A DNA stretch of 64,000 nucleotides from positions 124,001 to 188,000 of the forward strand of contig JBDSSF010000001.1 of the NCBI GenBank assembly GCA_039928925.1, given 5' to 3'. This document shows positions 44,114 to 52,164 of this stretch, piece after piece. Positions within the stretch are counted from its first letter, which is position 1, and the number at the start of each line of letters is the position of its first letter. Position numbers and translations under genes: made by a program. The notes under the pieces were generated by a model that was not told the origin of the DNA, did not search any database, and saw only the letters and a program-made list of their open reading frames with translations. This DNA is from Candidatus Saccharimonadales bacterium. Its GTDB lineage: Bacteria > Patescibacteriota > Saccharimonadia > Saccharimonadales > Saccharimonadaceae.

Positions 44114-46864
44114 ATGATGCGCTATAACCCTTCAGAGATTGAACCTAAATGGCAAGCAGCCTGGGACGAACAACAGGCTTATGTTGTTGCCGATGATCCA
44201 TCGAAACAGAAAACATATGTTTCTGGTATGTTTCCATATCCAAGTGGTGCTGGAATGCACACGGGTCACGCATTTAGTTACTCAATCGTTGATGCAATTG
44301 CTCGTTTTCATAGGGCGCATGGTAAGAATGTCTTGAACCCAATGGGGTGGGATACATTTGGACTCCCTGCAGAAAACTATGCTATTAAAACAGGTACTGC
44401 GCCAGCTGAAATAACGAAAATTAATACAGACAACTTCAAAAAACAATTCCGCCGCATGGGTGTTAGTATTGACTGGACGAGAGAAATTAATACGAGTGAT
44501 CCAGAATACTATCGCTGGACACAGTGGATATTTACAAAGTTTTTTGAACGTGGACTTGCGTATCAAAAAGAAAGCCTGCAGTGGTGGTGCCCAGTTGATA
44601 AGACAGTTCTTGCAAATGAACAAGTAGAAGGCGGCAAATGTTGGCGCTGTGGTACGGAAGTCGTAAAAAAATCCATGAACCAGTGGTTTTTTAAGATAAC
44701 TGACTATGCGGATGCGCTCCTTGAAGAAATCCCTGACCTCGATTGGCCACAGAAAATTAAAACAGCTCAGACGAATTGGATTGGTAAATCTGAGGGTGCC
44801 GAAATCAAGTTTCGTTTAGATGTTAAAGACACGTTAAAATTCACACCAGAACTAACAAAGTTGATTCAGGATGGGAAGAAGTGGTCTACTATTCGACTTG
44901 AACCAAAAAATCTCAATGCTGGTGATCTTGTGGGGCTTTCAACAAGGCACAGTGAAACCGAAGTATCGCCGTTTTCTGTCGCAAAAATTAACTCGATTCA
45001 AACGATGAAGCTTGGTGATATTGCGCTAGATCTTGATGGTCACGAGCCATTTGCTACGAAAGAACAACAACTAAATAGTTATAAGAAATATTACGGTGAA
45101 TCAGTTGATTTTGAAACCGTATTTACCATTTACGATTTTAAAACCATCAACGATACAATCACCGTATTTTCTACACGACCAGATACTCTTTTTGGGGCAA
45201 CTTTTATTGTTCTTGCACCTGAACACCCACTTGCACGAGAACTTGCAACTGACGAATATAAAGAATCTGTCGACGCGTATGTTACAGGAGCAGTAAAAAA
45301 ATCTGAAATTGATCGAATGAACGATACTCGTGAGAAAACGGGAGTGAGCACAGGTAGCTATGTCACAAATCCAATTAACGGAGAAAAGATTCCTATTTGG
45401 ATCGCAGACTATGTCCTTGGAGGCTATGGCACTGGAGCTGTTATGGCCGTTCCGGCACATGACGAACGAGATTTTGCTTTTGCAGAAAAGTTCAACTTAC
45501 CAATCATTGAAGTGATTCAAAAACCAGATAATACCGAAGAGACAACCTACCATGGTGAAGGTCCACTTATAAACAGTGGTATATTTGACGGTATGTCGAC
45601 AAGCGATGCACGCGAGGAAGTTGTCGCCTGGCTTGAACAGCAGGGGGTTGGTTCGAGTAAAACAACGTATAAAATGCGTGACTGGCTCATTAGTCGTCAA
45701 CGCTATTGGGGAGCGCCTATTCCAATTATTCACTGTGAAGAACACGGTGCTGTTGCGGTGCCCGAGAATCAGCTGCCTGTGCTACTCCCAGATGTGAAAG
45801 ATTTCGCGCCGAAAGGTGATGGTAAATCGGTACTTGCGAGTGTTCCTGAATGGGTAAATACGACATGCCCAACATGTGGTAAACCTGCAAGGCGCGAAAC
45901 AGATACGATGGATGGCTATGCATGTAGTAGTTGGTATTTGCTTCGCTATAGTGACCCACATAACGCTGAGGCGGCTTGGGATCCTGCAAAAGCCAACTAT
46001 TGGTCTCCTATAGATTACTATGTTGGTGGCGACCATGCAGTAGCTCACCTTCTATATGTCCGTTTCTGGACACACGTCTTCAAAGATATGGGACTTGTCG
46101 ATTTTAAAGAGCCCGTTAAGAAGTTAATTTACCATGGCTACATCAATGCTGAAGATGGCACTAAGATGAGTAAATCAAAAGGTAATGTCATTGACCCTCT
46201 TGATGTTATCGATCAAGGATATGGAGCTGATGCGCTTAGAACCTATCTTCTATTTATGGGCCCAATCGAGCTAGATGCTCCATGGGACTCACGTGGCATT
46301 GCAGGAATCTACAGATTTCTTAACCGTGTCTGGACATTATCACAAGAATTTGAGCAATCAGATAAAACATTCACTGGTAATGACAATGCAGTTATTCGTA
46401 TCCAGCACAAGACGATAAAAAAAGTAACAGATGACTATCATCGCCTTAGTTTCAATACCGCAATCTCAGCGCTCATGGAATATGTAAATGAGCTCTATAA
46501 ACTAAAGACAGATGGTTTTAGTGAGACCGTGTGGCGCGAGGCACTTTCGACACTTGCGCGTCTCATTGCTCCGTTTGCACCGCACATGGCAGAAGAGCTA
46601 TGGCAGCAATTTGGTCATGATGGACTCATTCACCAGTCCGGCTGGCCATTATGGGATGATTCGTTAATTACGAGCGAAACGATCGTCGTCATTGTTCAAG
46701 TCAATGGAAAGTTACGTGCGAAATTAACATTTGCAAAAGATGCTGACGAAGAAACCGTTAAAAATACCGCACTGACGGATCCAAACGTTCAGAAGTTTAC
46801 AGACAACAAAAAACCAGCCAAGGTAATTTATATACCGGGCCGGCTAGTAAATATAGTCGTATAA
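44114..46864 (+). CDS. leuS: Leucyl-tRNA synthetase
   Basis: 916 residues. The class I motifs are PYPSGAGMHTGH (HIGH-type) and KMSKSKGN (KMSKS); the CP1 editing domain has VFSTRPDTLFGATF and TGSYVTNP-like (here STGSYVTNPINGEKIPIW), and zinc-type cysteine pairs are present (WWCPVDK ... CWRCGTE; CPTCGKPARR). It charges tRNA-Leu. The residues from about 230 to 345 form an ASCH/PUA-like insertion ahead of the editing part, larger than usual. A -10 TATACT (44099-44104) ends nine bases before the first ATG at 44114, and I choose that start over the GTG at 44105. Confidence 0.97.
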   Translation: MMRYNPSEIEPKWQAAWDEQQAYVVADDPSKQKTYVSGMFPYPSGAGMHTGHAFSYSIVDAIARFHRAHGKNVLNPMGWDTFGLPAENYAIKTGTAPAEITKINTDNFKKQFRRMGVSIDWTREINTSDPEYYRWTQWIFTKFFERGLAYQKESLQWWCPVDKTVLANEQVEGGKCWRCGTEVVKKSMNQWFFKITDYADALLEEIPDLDWPQKIKTAQTNWIGKSEGAEIKFRLDVKDTLKFTPELTKLIQDGKKWSTIRLEPKNLNAGDLVGLSTRHSETEVSPFSVAKINSIQTMKLGDIALDLDGHEPFATKEQQLNSYKKYYGESVDFETVFTIYDFKTINDTITVFSTRPDTLFGATFIVLAPEHPLARELATDEYKESVDAYVTGAVKKSEIDRMNDTREKTGVSTGSYVTNPINGEKIPIWIADYVLGGYGTGAVMAVPAHDERDFAFAEKFNLPIIEVIQKPDNTEETTYHGEGPLINSGIFDGMSTSDAREEVVAWLEQQGVGSSKTTYKMRDWLISRQRYWGAPIPIIHCEEHGAVAVPENQLPVLLPDVKDFAPKGDGKSVLASVPEWVNTTCPTCGKPARRETDTMDGYACSSWYLLRYSDPHNAEAAWDPAKANYWSPIDYYVGGDHAVAHLLYVRFWTHVFKDMGLVDFKEPVKKLIYHGYINAEDGTKMSKSKGNVIDPLDVIDQGYGADALRTYLLFMGPIELDAPWDSRGIAGIYRFLNRVWTLSQEFEQSDKTFTGNDNAVIRIQHKTIKKVTDDYHRLSFNTAISALMEYVNELYKLKTDGFSETVWREALSTLARLIAPFAPHMAEELWQQFGHDGLIHQSGWPLWDDSLITSETIVVIVQVNGKLRAKLTFAKDADEETVKNTALTDPNVQKFTDNKKPAKVIYIPGRLVNIVV

Positions 46865-46891
46865 GTTGTCTTTCGACAAGTGAGAGCGTGC

Positions 46892-46925
46892 GGACGAAGG
46901 GTGACAATTGCGCCACCCTTCGTCC
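46892..46925 (-). terminator. Terminator hairpin of cassette 3
   Basis: 12-bp perfect stem GGACGAAGGGTG / CACCCTTCGTCC with a ten-base loop, four bases past the stop codon; no T run. Confidence 0.65.
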
Positions 46926-46929
46926 TAGT

Positions 46930-47223
46930 TCAGACTCGGTCGCGGTGACCGTAGGTACCGAAGTACCCGGTCGTGCCTTCGCGTCGAAGCGTCGACAGCT
47001 TGCGCTGACGGCTTCTTGCGACACCTATGCAGATCGAGATGATGACCGACCCTACGAAGATTGCAGCCAGGATGGCGACAGTCATCGAGTTGTAGGGGCG
47101 GATCTCACCGCGTCCAGCCCAGTAGGAAGTTGCCTCCCTGTGGGCGATGATGCCCGTACCGATCATCGTCACGATGATGGCGAACGTCACACGGATCTTG
47201 AGACTGTTCGATCGGATGCTCAT
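46930..47223 (-). CDS. Small two-helix membrane protein in GC-rich cassette 3
   Basis: 97 residues with two membrane helices (about 12-30 and 45-70) and a basic, Arg-rich C-terminus (SRQRKLSTLRREG). No family recognised. Codons end in C/G much more than in leuS or rpmF next to it. The start follows GAAAGGATT. It has a consensus promoter (47314-47342), a leader of about 90 bases, and is flanked by a 14-bp inverted repeat. It is transcribed opposite to leuS and divergently from the rpmF cluster. Confidence 0.65.
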   Translation of the reverse strand: MSIRSNSLKIRVTFAIIVTMIGTGIIAHREATSYWAGRGEIRPYNSMTVAILAAIFVGSVIISICIGVARSRQRKLSTLRREGTTGYFGTYGHRDRV

Positions 47224-47313
47224 TGCGGTAATCCTTTCGGTTGCTCTCACTTGTCGAGGTTCATCTGAACTCGACGTGCAAGAGTGTTGCTGCGGAGTAC
47301 TTCAGATGTATTC

Positions 47314-47342
47314 ATTATAACACTTATGGTAAAATATGTCAA
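47314..47342 (-). promoter_or_regulatory. Consensus promoter of cassette 3
   Basis: TTGACA, a 17-base spacer and TATAAT on the minus strand: a full match to the housekeeping sigma consensus. It sits back to back with the rpmF promoter (TATAAT near 47374). Confidence 0.8.
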
Positions 47343-47424
47343 TATCCTATTGAGTATATCCGTTAAAACCGTTATAATAGCTACCAGATTTTAATAACAG
47401 TAACCCTAGAAGGAGATTCACTTT

Positions 47425-47577
47425 ATGGGACAACCAAAAAAGCAATCTAGCCCCCGTAAAACTGGTACTCGTCGTAGTCACTTAGTGCTAAAGTTAGCTC
47501 GACGTGTCAACGGAAGTTCACCAGTAAAAGTTCGCACAACAAAGCGCGAAACTGGCAAAGTCGTTAAAGCTGCCTAG
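47425..47577 (+). CDS. rpmF: 50S ribosomal protein bL32
   Basis: 50 residues, too short for most gene lists: MGQPKKQSSPRKTGTRRSHL, then a basic chain ending KVVKAA. The RRSH segment and basic opening fit bL32. It lacks the paired zinc cysteines of some L32 forms. The ribosome-binding site AGAAGGAGA is strong and a TATAAT box is about 45 bases upstream. It heads the RNA/ribosome cluster rpmF-nusB-nudix-rnc-rpsP-khpA. Confidence 0.85.
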   Translation: MGQPKKQSSPRKTGTRRSHLVLKLARRVNGSSPVKVRTTKRETGKVVKAA

Positions 47578-47629
47578 TAGCTTCTATAAACATTCCTTAA
47601 AAACAAACTAATATCAGAAAGAACCAACT

Positions 47630-48088
47630 ATGGCCTCTAATCGTCACTTAGGACGAATCGTCGCTCTCCAAACACTGTATGAATACGAATTCCGTGTTCA
47701 GTCAGAGGATAGCTCGGTCGACGTTGATGAAATTCTACGCCGAGGTATCGAGCGCTATGAGTCAACCCTTGATGACAAATCATTTGTCGAGGAACTAGTT
47801 CGTGGTGTCATCGATAACCAGCCAGAATTAGATGCCAAGATTCAACCAATTGCGCCTGATTGGCCAATTGATCAAATTGCTCGCGTTGATCGCTCGATTC
47901 TTCGTATTGGCCTTTATGAGTTGCTTCATCGTGCAGACGTTGTCCCACCTAAAGTGGCTATTAACGAAGCTGTCGAACTCGCTAAAGCTTTTGGTTCTGA
48001 TAATTCAAGTAAGTTCATCAACGGTGTTCTGGGCACCGCGTATCGAACCCTTGTAGAGGTAACACCAGATGCAAGCTCCGAAGTTTGA
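47630..48088 (+). CDS. nusB: Transcription antitermination factor NusB
   Basis: 152 residues, all alpha, with [12 protein letters not shown]-like opening (here [13 protein letters not shown]), [23 protein letters not shown] and [25 protein letters not shown], all typical. It joins NusE in rRNA antitermination complexes. The 3' end overlaps the Nudix gene by 20 bases. Confidence 0.95.
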   Translation: MASNRHLGRIVALQTLYEYEFRVQSEDSSVDVDEILRRGIERYESTLDDKSFVEELVRGVIDNQPELDAKIQPIAPDWPIDQIARVDRSILRIGLYELLHRADVVPPKVAINEAVELAKAFGSDNSSKFINGVLGTAYRTLVEVTPDASSEV

Positions 48089-48563
48089 TCAGTTCAAGAA
48101 GTACTTTAATCGGAAAAAACCGTCTATTCAAGAGGTCGTACGCGAACCTACCGCTGGTGGTATCGTATTTCGTCGAGATAAAGATGGTGGTGTCGAGATC
48201 CTTTTAATTCAAGATGCAAAAGACCGCTGGACTATTCCAAAGGGCCACATTGAAGAAGGTGAGAATGCGCAGCAAACTGCAAAGCGTGAAATTGGCGAAG
48301 AAGCTGGGCTGACTGAAACCGATATTCTTGGATGGCTTGGTAAAATCCATTTCCGTTATCGTCGTATCGATAAACTCGTTCTTATGACGACTCAAATCTA
48401 CCTAGTTCGCGCTAAGGGTGATACGAATGCTATCCAAAAAGAAGAATGGATGAACGGCATTAAATGGTTCAAATTTCACGACGCACTCGACGTAATTGAA
48501 TACGAAGACATTGGTAAACTCATGCTTCTTGCCATGAAGCGCATTAGACAGGAGAATTTATGA
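48069..48563 (+). CDS. Nudix hydrolase
   Basis: 164 residues with a complete Nudix box [23 protein letters not shown] (metal glutamates in REIGEE). The opening [20 protein letters not shown] and the box fit the diadenosine-polyphosphate or NTP-type branch. It begins inside nusB (20-base overlap) and ends four bases into rnc, so translation of all three is coupled. Substrate unknown; nucleotide or mRNA-cap cleanup suits the RNA-processing neighbours. Confidence 0.92.
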   Translation: MQAPKFDQFKKYFNRKKPSIQEVVREPTAGGIVFRRDKDGGVEILLIQDAKDRWTIPKGHIEEGENAQQTAKREIGEEAGLTETDILGWLGKIHFRYRRIDKLVLMTTQIYLVRAKGDTNAIQKEEWMNGIKWFKFHDALDVIEYEDIGKLMLLAMKRIRQENL

Positions 48564-49300
48564 CCGGTATGCTTATTACACCATATCAAGATTTTGCCCG
48601 TGATGTTCTTGGGTTCGAGTTTAAGAATATAGACTACCTTATTACTGCTCTGACGCACCGTAGTTATGTTAACGAGCATAAGAAGAGTGTTTCTGAACAT
48701 AACGAACGACTTGAGTTCCTAGGTGACGCAGTACTCGAACTCGTTGTAACAGATTTCCTATTCCGTACGTATGATGAACAAGAAGGTATTTTAACAAGTT
48801 GGCGTTCATCACTTGTTAGAACCGAAAGTATCGGCGAGGCAGGTGAAAAGCTTGGCTACGAGTCACTACTGCGAATGAGTCGTGGTGAAAAGAACGGTAG
48901 TACACGTGCACGCCAGCAAATTCTTGCAAACGCCTTTGAGGCAGTTATTGGTGCAATTTATCTCGAACGCGGCTATGAGGATTCAGCTACCTTCATCCAT
49001 ACACACATAACATCAAAACTCGAGACCATTCTAGAGTCAGGAAGTTGGCGTGATCCAAAATCACATCTTCAAGAAGTCTCTCAGCGGCTTGATAACCACA
49101 CTCCAGTCTATAAAGTGATTGAAGAAATCGGTCCGGATCATGACAAGATATTTACACTAGGCGCATTTGTTGGCGATAAGTTGATGGGTAAAGGAACTGG
49201 CCCAAGTAAACAGGCGGCACAGCAAGAAGCGGCTCGCGCCTCTTTAATAACCTATGAAAAGCGCCAAAAACAGATTGACGATACACCAAAAACAGTGTAG
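48560..49300 (+). CDS. rnc: Ribonuclease III
   Basis: 246 residues: catalytic domain with NERLEFLGDAVLELV (the signature with metal-binding glutamate and aspartate) and NAFEAVIGAIYLERG, then a C-terminal double-stranded-RNA-binding domain (DPKSHLQEVSQR ... GKGTGPSKQAAQQEAARASL). It processes rRNA precursors and structured mRNAs. It overlaps the Nudix gene by four bases (ATGA). Confidence 0.96.
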   Translation: MTGMLITPYQDFARDVLGFEFKNIDYLITALTHRSYVNEHKKSVSEHNERLEFLGDAVLELVVTDFLFRTYDEQEGILTSWRSSLVRTESIGEAGEKLGYESLLRMSRGEKNGSTRARQQILANAFEAVIGAIYLERGYEDSATFIHTHITSKLETILESGSWRDPKSHLQEVSQRLDNHTPVYKVIEEIGPDHDKIFTLGAFVGDKLMGKGTGPSKQAAQQEAARASLITYEKRQKQIDDTPKTV

Positions 49301-49354
49301 ACTTGTACAAGAACTTATATAAAGTCTAATTACTAACGAAGGAAATTCATTTTT

Positions 49355-49720
49355 ATGCTCGCAATTCGATTGCAACGTGTTGGCCGTAAAGGCTACCCTA
49401 TCTACCGCCTTGCGGTTCAGGAGGCTCAGCGTCATCCATCTAGTGGTCGTGTTGTCGCTTATGTCGGCACATACAACCCGCACACTAAAGAATCAAACGT
49501 ACAGGTAGAGCTTGCTCAGAAATACCTCGACAATGGCGCACAGCCAACTCCACGAATCGTAAAGCTACTTGATGCAGCTGGCGTTAAGCTACCTAACTGG
49601 GTGAAAAAAGCTGATTCTAAATCAAAACCTATCAAGAACGCTGAAAAACTTCGTAAAAATCAGCCAAAAGAAGAAGTATTCGCTGAAGAAGCTCCTGCTG
49701 CTGAAGAAGCAACAGAGTAA
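49355..49720 (+). CDS. rpsP: 30S ribosomal protein bS16
   Basis: 121 residues. The core matches bS16 (IRLQRVGRKGYPIYRLAVQEAQRHPSSGRVVAYVGTYNP split by motif) with an Ala/Glu-rich acidic C-terminal extension (EEVFAEEAPAAEEATE). The usual length is about 80-90 residues, so the tail is extra, as in several Patescibacteria. The ribosome-binding site is GAAGGAA. A terminator follows. Confidence 0.95.
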   Translation: MLAIRLQRVGRKGYPIYRLAVQEAQRHPSSGRVVAYVGTYNPHTKESNVQVELAQKYLDNGAQPTPRIVKLLDAAGVKLPNWVKKADSKSKPIKNAEKLRKNQPKEEVFAEEAPAAEEATE

Positions 49721-49742
49721 ACTATTTCACGCTAATAATCTT

Positions 49743-49772
49743 AAATGCCCGCTTCTGCAAGCGGGCATTTTT
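49743..49772 (+). terminator. rpsP terminator
   Basis: AAATGCCCGCTT / AAGCGGGCATTT stem around CTGC, then TT. Confidence 0.88.
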
Positions 49773-49835
49773 CGTGCTACAATAGCACTACGATAGTATG
49801 TTAGTGAGACCACAGTGGCAATGGAGGGCACCGAA

Positions 49836-50228
49836 ATGTCAACAATAGACCAACAATTCATAGAATATATCGTAAAATCTCTCGTCGGACATCCTGATGA
49901 TGTCATCGTCGAGCGTGTTATTGATGAGAAAGGCGTATTACTGTCTTTGACCGTTAATCCTGAAGATCTTGGCCGAGTTATTGGTAAAAGAGGCGTTACG
50001 GCTCAGAGTTTACGGACACTACTTCGCGCACTTGGAACCAAAAATGACGCGCGCTACAATCTTAAAATTGTTAACAATGATGAGGAACGTGAAAACTATT
50101 CTCACTCGTCGGATAACACCGAAAGCGAACCTGTGAAAAACTCACCAGAGGAAGTTGTGGAAAACGAGTCTAGCCTTGCAAAAAATACTCGAAAAGAGCT
50201 TGCAGAACTAGATGACTTAGATATATAA
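49836..50228 (+). CDS. khpA: KhpA-like KH-domain RNA-binding protein
   Basis: 130 residues. The KH domain holds the GxxG loop in GRVIGKRGVTAQSLRTLLRA; KhpA binds RNA and, with KhpB, influences cell division and envelope genes in Gram-positives. Length exceeds the usual ~80 residues owing to an acidic Ser/Glu/Asn-rich C-terminal extension (about 85-130). The start at 49836 follows GGAGG. It sits between rpsP and trmD as in many bacteria, although two GC-rich cassettes separate it from trmD here. Confidence 0.9.
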   Translation: MSTIDQQFIEYIVKSLVGHPDDVIVERVIDEKGVLLSLTVNPEDLGRVIGKRGVTAQSLRTLLRALGTKNDARYNLKIVNNDEERENYSHSSDNTESEPVKNSPEEVVENESSLAKNTRKELAELDDLDI

Positions 50229-50312
50229 TCATAAACAGTTCGAAGAACACTTGAACTGCGAGAAATGAGCTCATGCGAGCAACATGCATAATTGTTGAGA
50301 GCTTTATATGTG

Positions 50313-50347
50313 TCACGAATACCCGCCAGTAATGGCGGGCTTTGTGA
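50313..50347. terminator. Nested hairpin terminator after khpA
   Basis: CCCGCCA/TGGCGGG stem with a GTAA loop (50322-50339), framed by TCAC/GTGA arms, with a CTTT between. Confidence 0.7.
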
Positions 50348-50370
50348 TTTCTGAAATATTTGTGAATTGT

Positions 50371-50441
50371 CGCAACCAAATTTCTTAAATAAATTAAGCA
50401 CTTTGGTTGCGAACAGAGGAGAAATGACTCTGGTCGCAACC
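50371..50441 (-). promoter_or_regulatory. Two mutually exclusive hairpins after cassette 4
   Basis: The motif CGCAACC occurs three times, once inverted. The arm TTTGGTTGCG (50402-50411) can pair with CGCAACCAAA (50371-50380), or its GGTTGCGA part (50405-50412) can pair with TCGCAACC (50434-50441), but not both. The loop of the latter contains TCTCCTCTGT in the mRNA, complementary to the gene's own ribosome-binding region. Confidence 0.55.
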
Positions 50442-50466
50442 GGCTGGATGACCCACTTGGCGCTTT

Positions 50467-50586
50467 TCAGCGGATGAGTTGGTCGTTGAGGCCGGGGTGA
50501 CGCTCGCCACTGGTGGCCAGCATGATGATGCCGAACAGTGCCAGGACGCCAAAAACAGCCAGAGTTACTGCGAGTTCGAAACTCAT
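50467..50586 (-). CDS. 39-residue single-pass membrane microprotein in GC-rich cassette 4
   Basis: Reads MSFELAVTLAVFGVLALFGI, then IMLATSGERHPGLNDQLIR: one hydrophobic helix followed by a short hydrophilic tail. It has a strong ribosome-binding site AGAGGAG seven bases ahead of the second of two close ATGs, a promoter at 50682-50710 and a structured 3' end. Codons are C/G-ending. It could be a toxin-like, pore-forming or accessory small membrane protein; no function is evident. Confidence 0.65.
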   Translation of the reverse strand: MSFELAVTLAVFGVLALFGIIMLATSGERHPGLNDQLIR

Positions 50587-50681
50587 GTTCATTCTCCTCT
50601 GTGAGGACAGTTACGAGTCCGGAGTGGCCTCGTATACTGTACACGCATGCTTAAATCATAAGGTAAGCAAAACGTAAATGT

Positions 50682-50710
50682 ATATTAACATAATAACAAT
50701 AAAAAGTCAA
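50682..50710 (-). promoter_or_regulatory. Promoter of cassette 4
   Basis: TTGACT, 17-base spacer, TAATAT on the minus strand; leader of about 90 bases. Confidence 0.6.
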
Positions 50711-50767
50711 TACTTATCATATTACAATAGCCACAATTATCGATACTAATCAATAATTCTGGCTATT

Positions 50768-50825
50768 GCCCGAGATTCCACCCCGAACTCTAGCTTATAG
50801 CGAATTCGGGATGACGCCCTCGGGC
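50768..50825 (-). terminator. Nested hairpin of cassette 5
   Basis: Outer stem GCCCGAG/CTCGGGC and inner stem CCCGAA/TTCGGG with internal loops; no T run. Confidence 0.6.
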
Positions 50826-50833
50826 GGCGGGTT

Positions 50834-51163
50834 CTACTGGCAACCGCAGTCCGTTTGGTTGCAAGCTGCTTCGAGATCGGCGGCGAGAATGATCCTGGAC
50901 GCATCCAGGACGACATAGTCATCTTCTTCGACATGCGTACCGTCTTCCGACAACTTCAGGATGAAGGTGTCGAGTCGACGACCTCCCTGGCCGTAGACGA
51001 TCACGACATCTTCGGAATCATGGCCCCAGGTCGTGAATGTGAACGGGCCTTCGAAGTAGGAAGTGCCATGTGAACATGTCACGACCTCGACGTAGAACTC
51101 CACATTCTCTTCGAGGAGTTCAGCACCGGAGATGCTGCAAGGGACAGTAGTACTGGGAGACAT
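50834..51163 (-). CDS. Hypothetical soluble protein in GC-rich cassette 5
   Basis: 109 residues, no membrane helix, acidic, with four cysteines placed as single sites at about 9, 30, 102 and 107 (the last in NQTDCGCQ). Beta-rich predicted composition (VEFYVEVVTCSHG, EDVVIVYGQGG). No family recognised. The ribosome-binding site GAGAGGAC precedes the ATG at 51163, and the leader has a hairpin closed by CTCAAGT/ACTTGAG. Codons are C/G-ending, as for its downstream neighbour cassette 4, which lies beyond the terminator in the same direction. Confidence 0.55.
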   Translation of the reverse strand: MSPSTTVPCSISGAELLEENVEFYVEVVTCSHGTSYFEGPFTFTTWGHDSEDVVIVYGQGGRRLDTFILKLSEDGTHVEEDDYVVLDASRIILAADLEAACNQTDCGCQ

Positions 51164-51243
51164 GAATAGTCCTCTCATATACTCAAGTAGGGCTTTTCGC
51201 CCAAGTTGACTTGAGTGAAAAGTTATACATACTTTATCATATA

Positions 51244-51272
51244 TAGACAAACTGGTCAATAGACTGTACAAT
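51244..51272 (+). promoter_or_regulatory. trmD promoter, leaderless type
   Basis: TAGACA, a 17-base spacer and TACAAT (51267-51272), ending seven bases before the trmD ATG. Confidence 0.65.
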
Positions 51273-51279
51273 ATAACAG

Positions 51280-51933
51280 ATGAGAAAATTCCAAGTTATC
51301 ACACTATTTCCTGAAATGTTTGACGGTGTGCTCAACAATTCAATGATGTGGAAAGCCCAAGATAAAAATGTGGCTGATTTTTCTATGGTTAATCTTCGTG
51401 AGTTCGGCCTCGGGCCACGCCGCACAGTTGACGATACGCCTTACGGTGGAGGTGATGGAATGTTGTTAAAACCCGAACCTCTCTTTGCTGCAGTTGAACT
51501 TGCTAAAGAAACTGATCCAACAGCTAAAGTACTTCTTATGACACCTCGAGGGCTTCGCTGGAAGCAGTCAGTGGCTAAAACATATGCTGAGCAAGATCAT
51601 GGCTACATCTTTATCTGTGGCAGGTATGAGGGCTATGACGAACGAATTATGAGTATTGTCGATCAATCTATTAGTGTTGGGGATTATGTCCTTACTGGCG
51701 GAGAGTTGCCCGCAATGACTATTATCGATAGTATTGTACGTTTAATTCCGGGTGTCCTTGGCGGTGAAAATAGCGCAGCCATAGAGAGTTTTAGTGATGG
51801 TGAGACTTTAGAATTTCCACAATATACCCGCCCTGAAGACTTCAGGGGCATGAAAGTACCAGGAGTGCTCATCAGTGGTAATCATGCTTTGATCGCAAAA
51901 TGGCGAAATGAAAATTCATTCAAAGCAGATTAG
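51280..51933 (+). CDS. trmD: tRNA (guanine-N1)-methyltransferase TrmD
   Basis: 217 residues with a SPOUT trefoil-knot fold: PYGGGDGMLLKPEPL, YIFICGRYEGYDERI, SIGDYVLTGGELPAM-type knot (here SVGDYVLTGGELPAM) and LGGENSAAIESF. It methylates G37 of tRNAs that end the anticodon with G, preventing frameshifts. The leaderless promoter means it is no longer tied to khpA and rpsP, which usually share its operon. Confidence 0.96.
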   Translation: MRKFQVITLFPEMFDGVLNNSMMWKAQDKNVADFSMVNLREFGLGPRRTVDDTPYGGGDGMLLKPEPLFAAVELAKETDPTAKVLLMTPRGLRWKQSVAKTYAEQDHGYIFICGRYEGYDERIMSIVDQSISVGDYVLTGGELPAMTIIDSIVRLIPGVLGGENSAAIESFSDGETLEFPQYTRPEDFRGMKVPGVLISGNHALIAKWRNENSFKAD

Positions 51934-51959
51934 AAATTTAAGACAATTACTACACAAAA

Positions 51960-51989
51960 TAAATACACCTCAATGACGAGGTGTATTTA
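51960..51989. terminator. trmD terminator
   Basis: Perfect 12-bp stem TAAATACACCTC / GAGGTGTATTTA around AATGAC. Confidence 0.85.
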
Positions 51990-52164
51990 AGTTGTGGTGG
52001 TTTATCGTAGAGCGATTTGTGTCACAATTTATTTTTTGGAGTTATGTTTATTTTTGTAACTTTCGCTAGTCATTACTGTACATGGTAGCGTCCTAAAGCA
52101 CAAGTACATTAATAAAAATAACAACAATCTAGCGCACCGGATTATCAGAGAGTATACTACAGAC

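Larger units (their letters stand above)
46874..47256. repeat. 14-bp inverted repeat flanking GC-rich cassette 3
   Basis: CGACAAGTGAGAGC at 46874-46887 and its perfect complement GCTCTCACTTGTCG at 47243-47256 enclose the gene and its hairpin. In the minus-strand mRNA one arm lies just ahead of the ribosome-binding site and the other after the terminator hairpin, so they could pair. Confidence 0.75.

Noticed and set aside
46888-47268. 126-codon open frame on the plus strand opposite cassette 3
   Set aside because: It covers the terminator hairpin and flanking repeat, has arginine/aspartate-rich sequence typical of a shadow of a GC-rich gene, and no promoter or ribosome-binding site.
50102-50644. 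Open frame of 180 codons on the minus strand across khpA and cassette 4
   Set aside because: It runs through terminators, hairpins and the opposite strand of khpA and has no ribosome-binding site; the 39-residue gene in another frame explains the region better.
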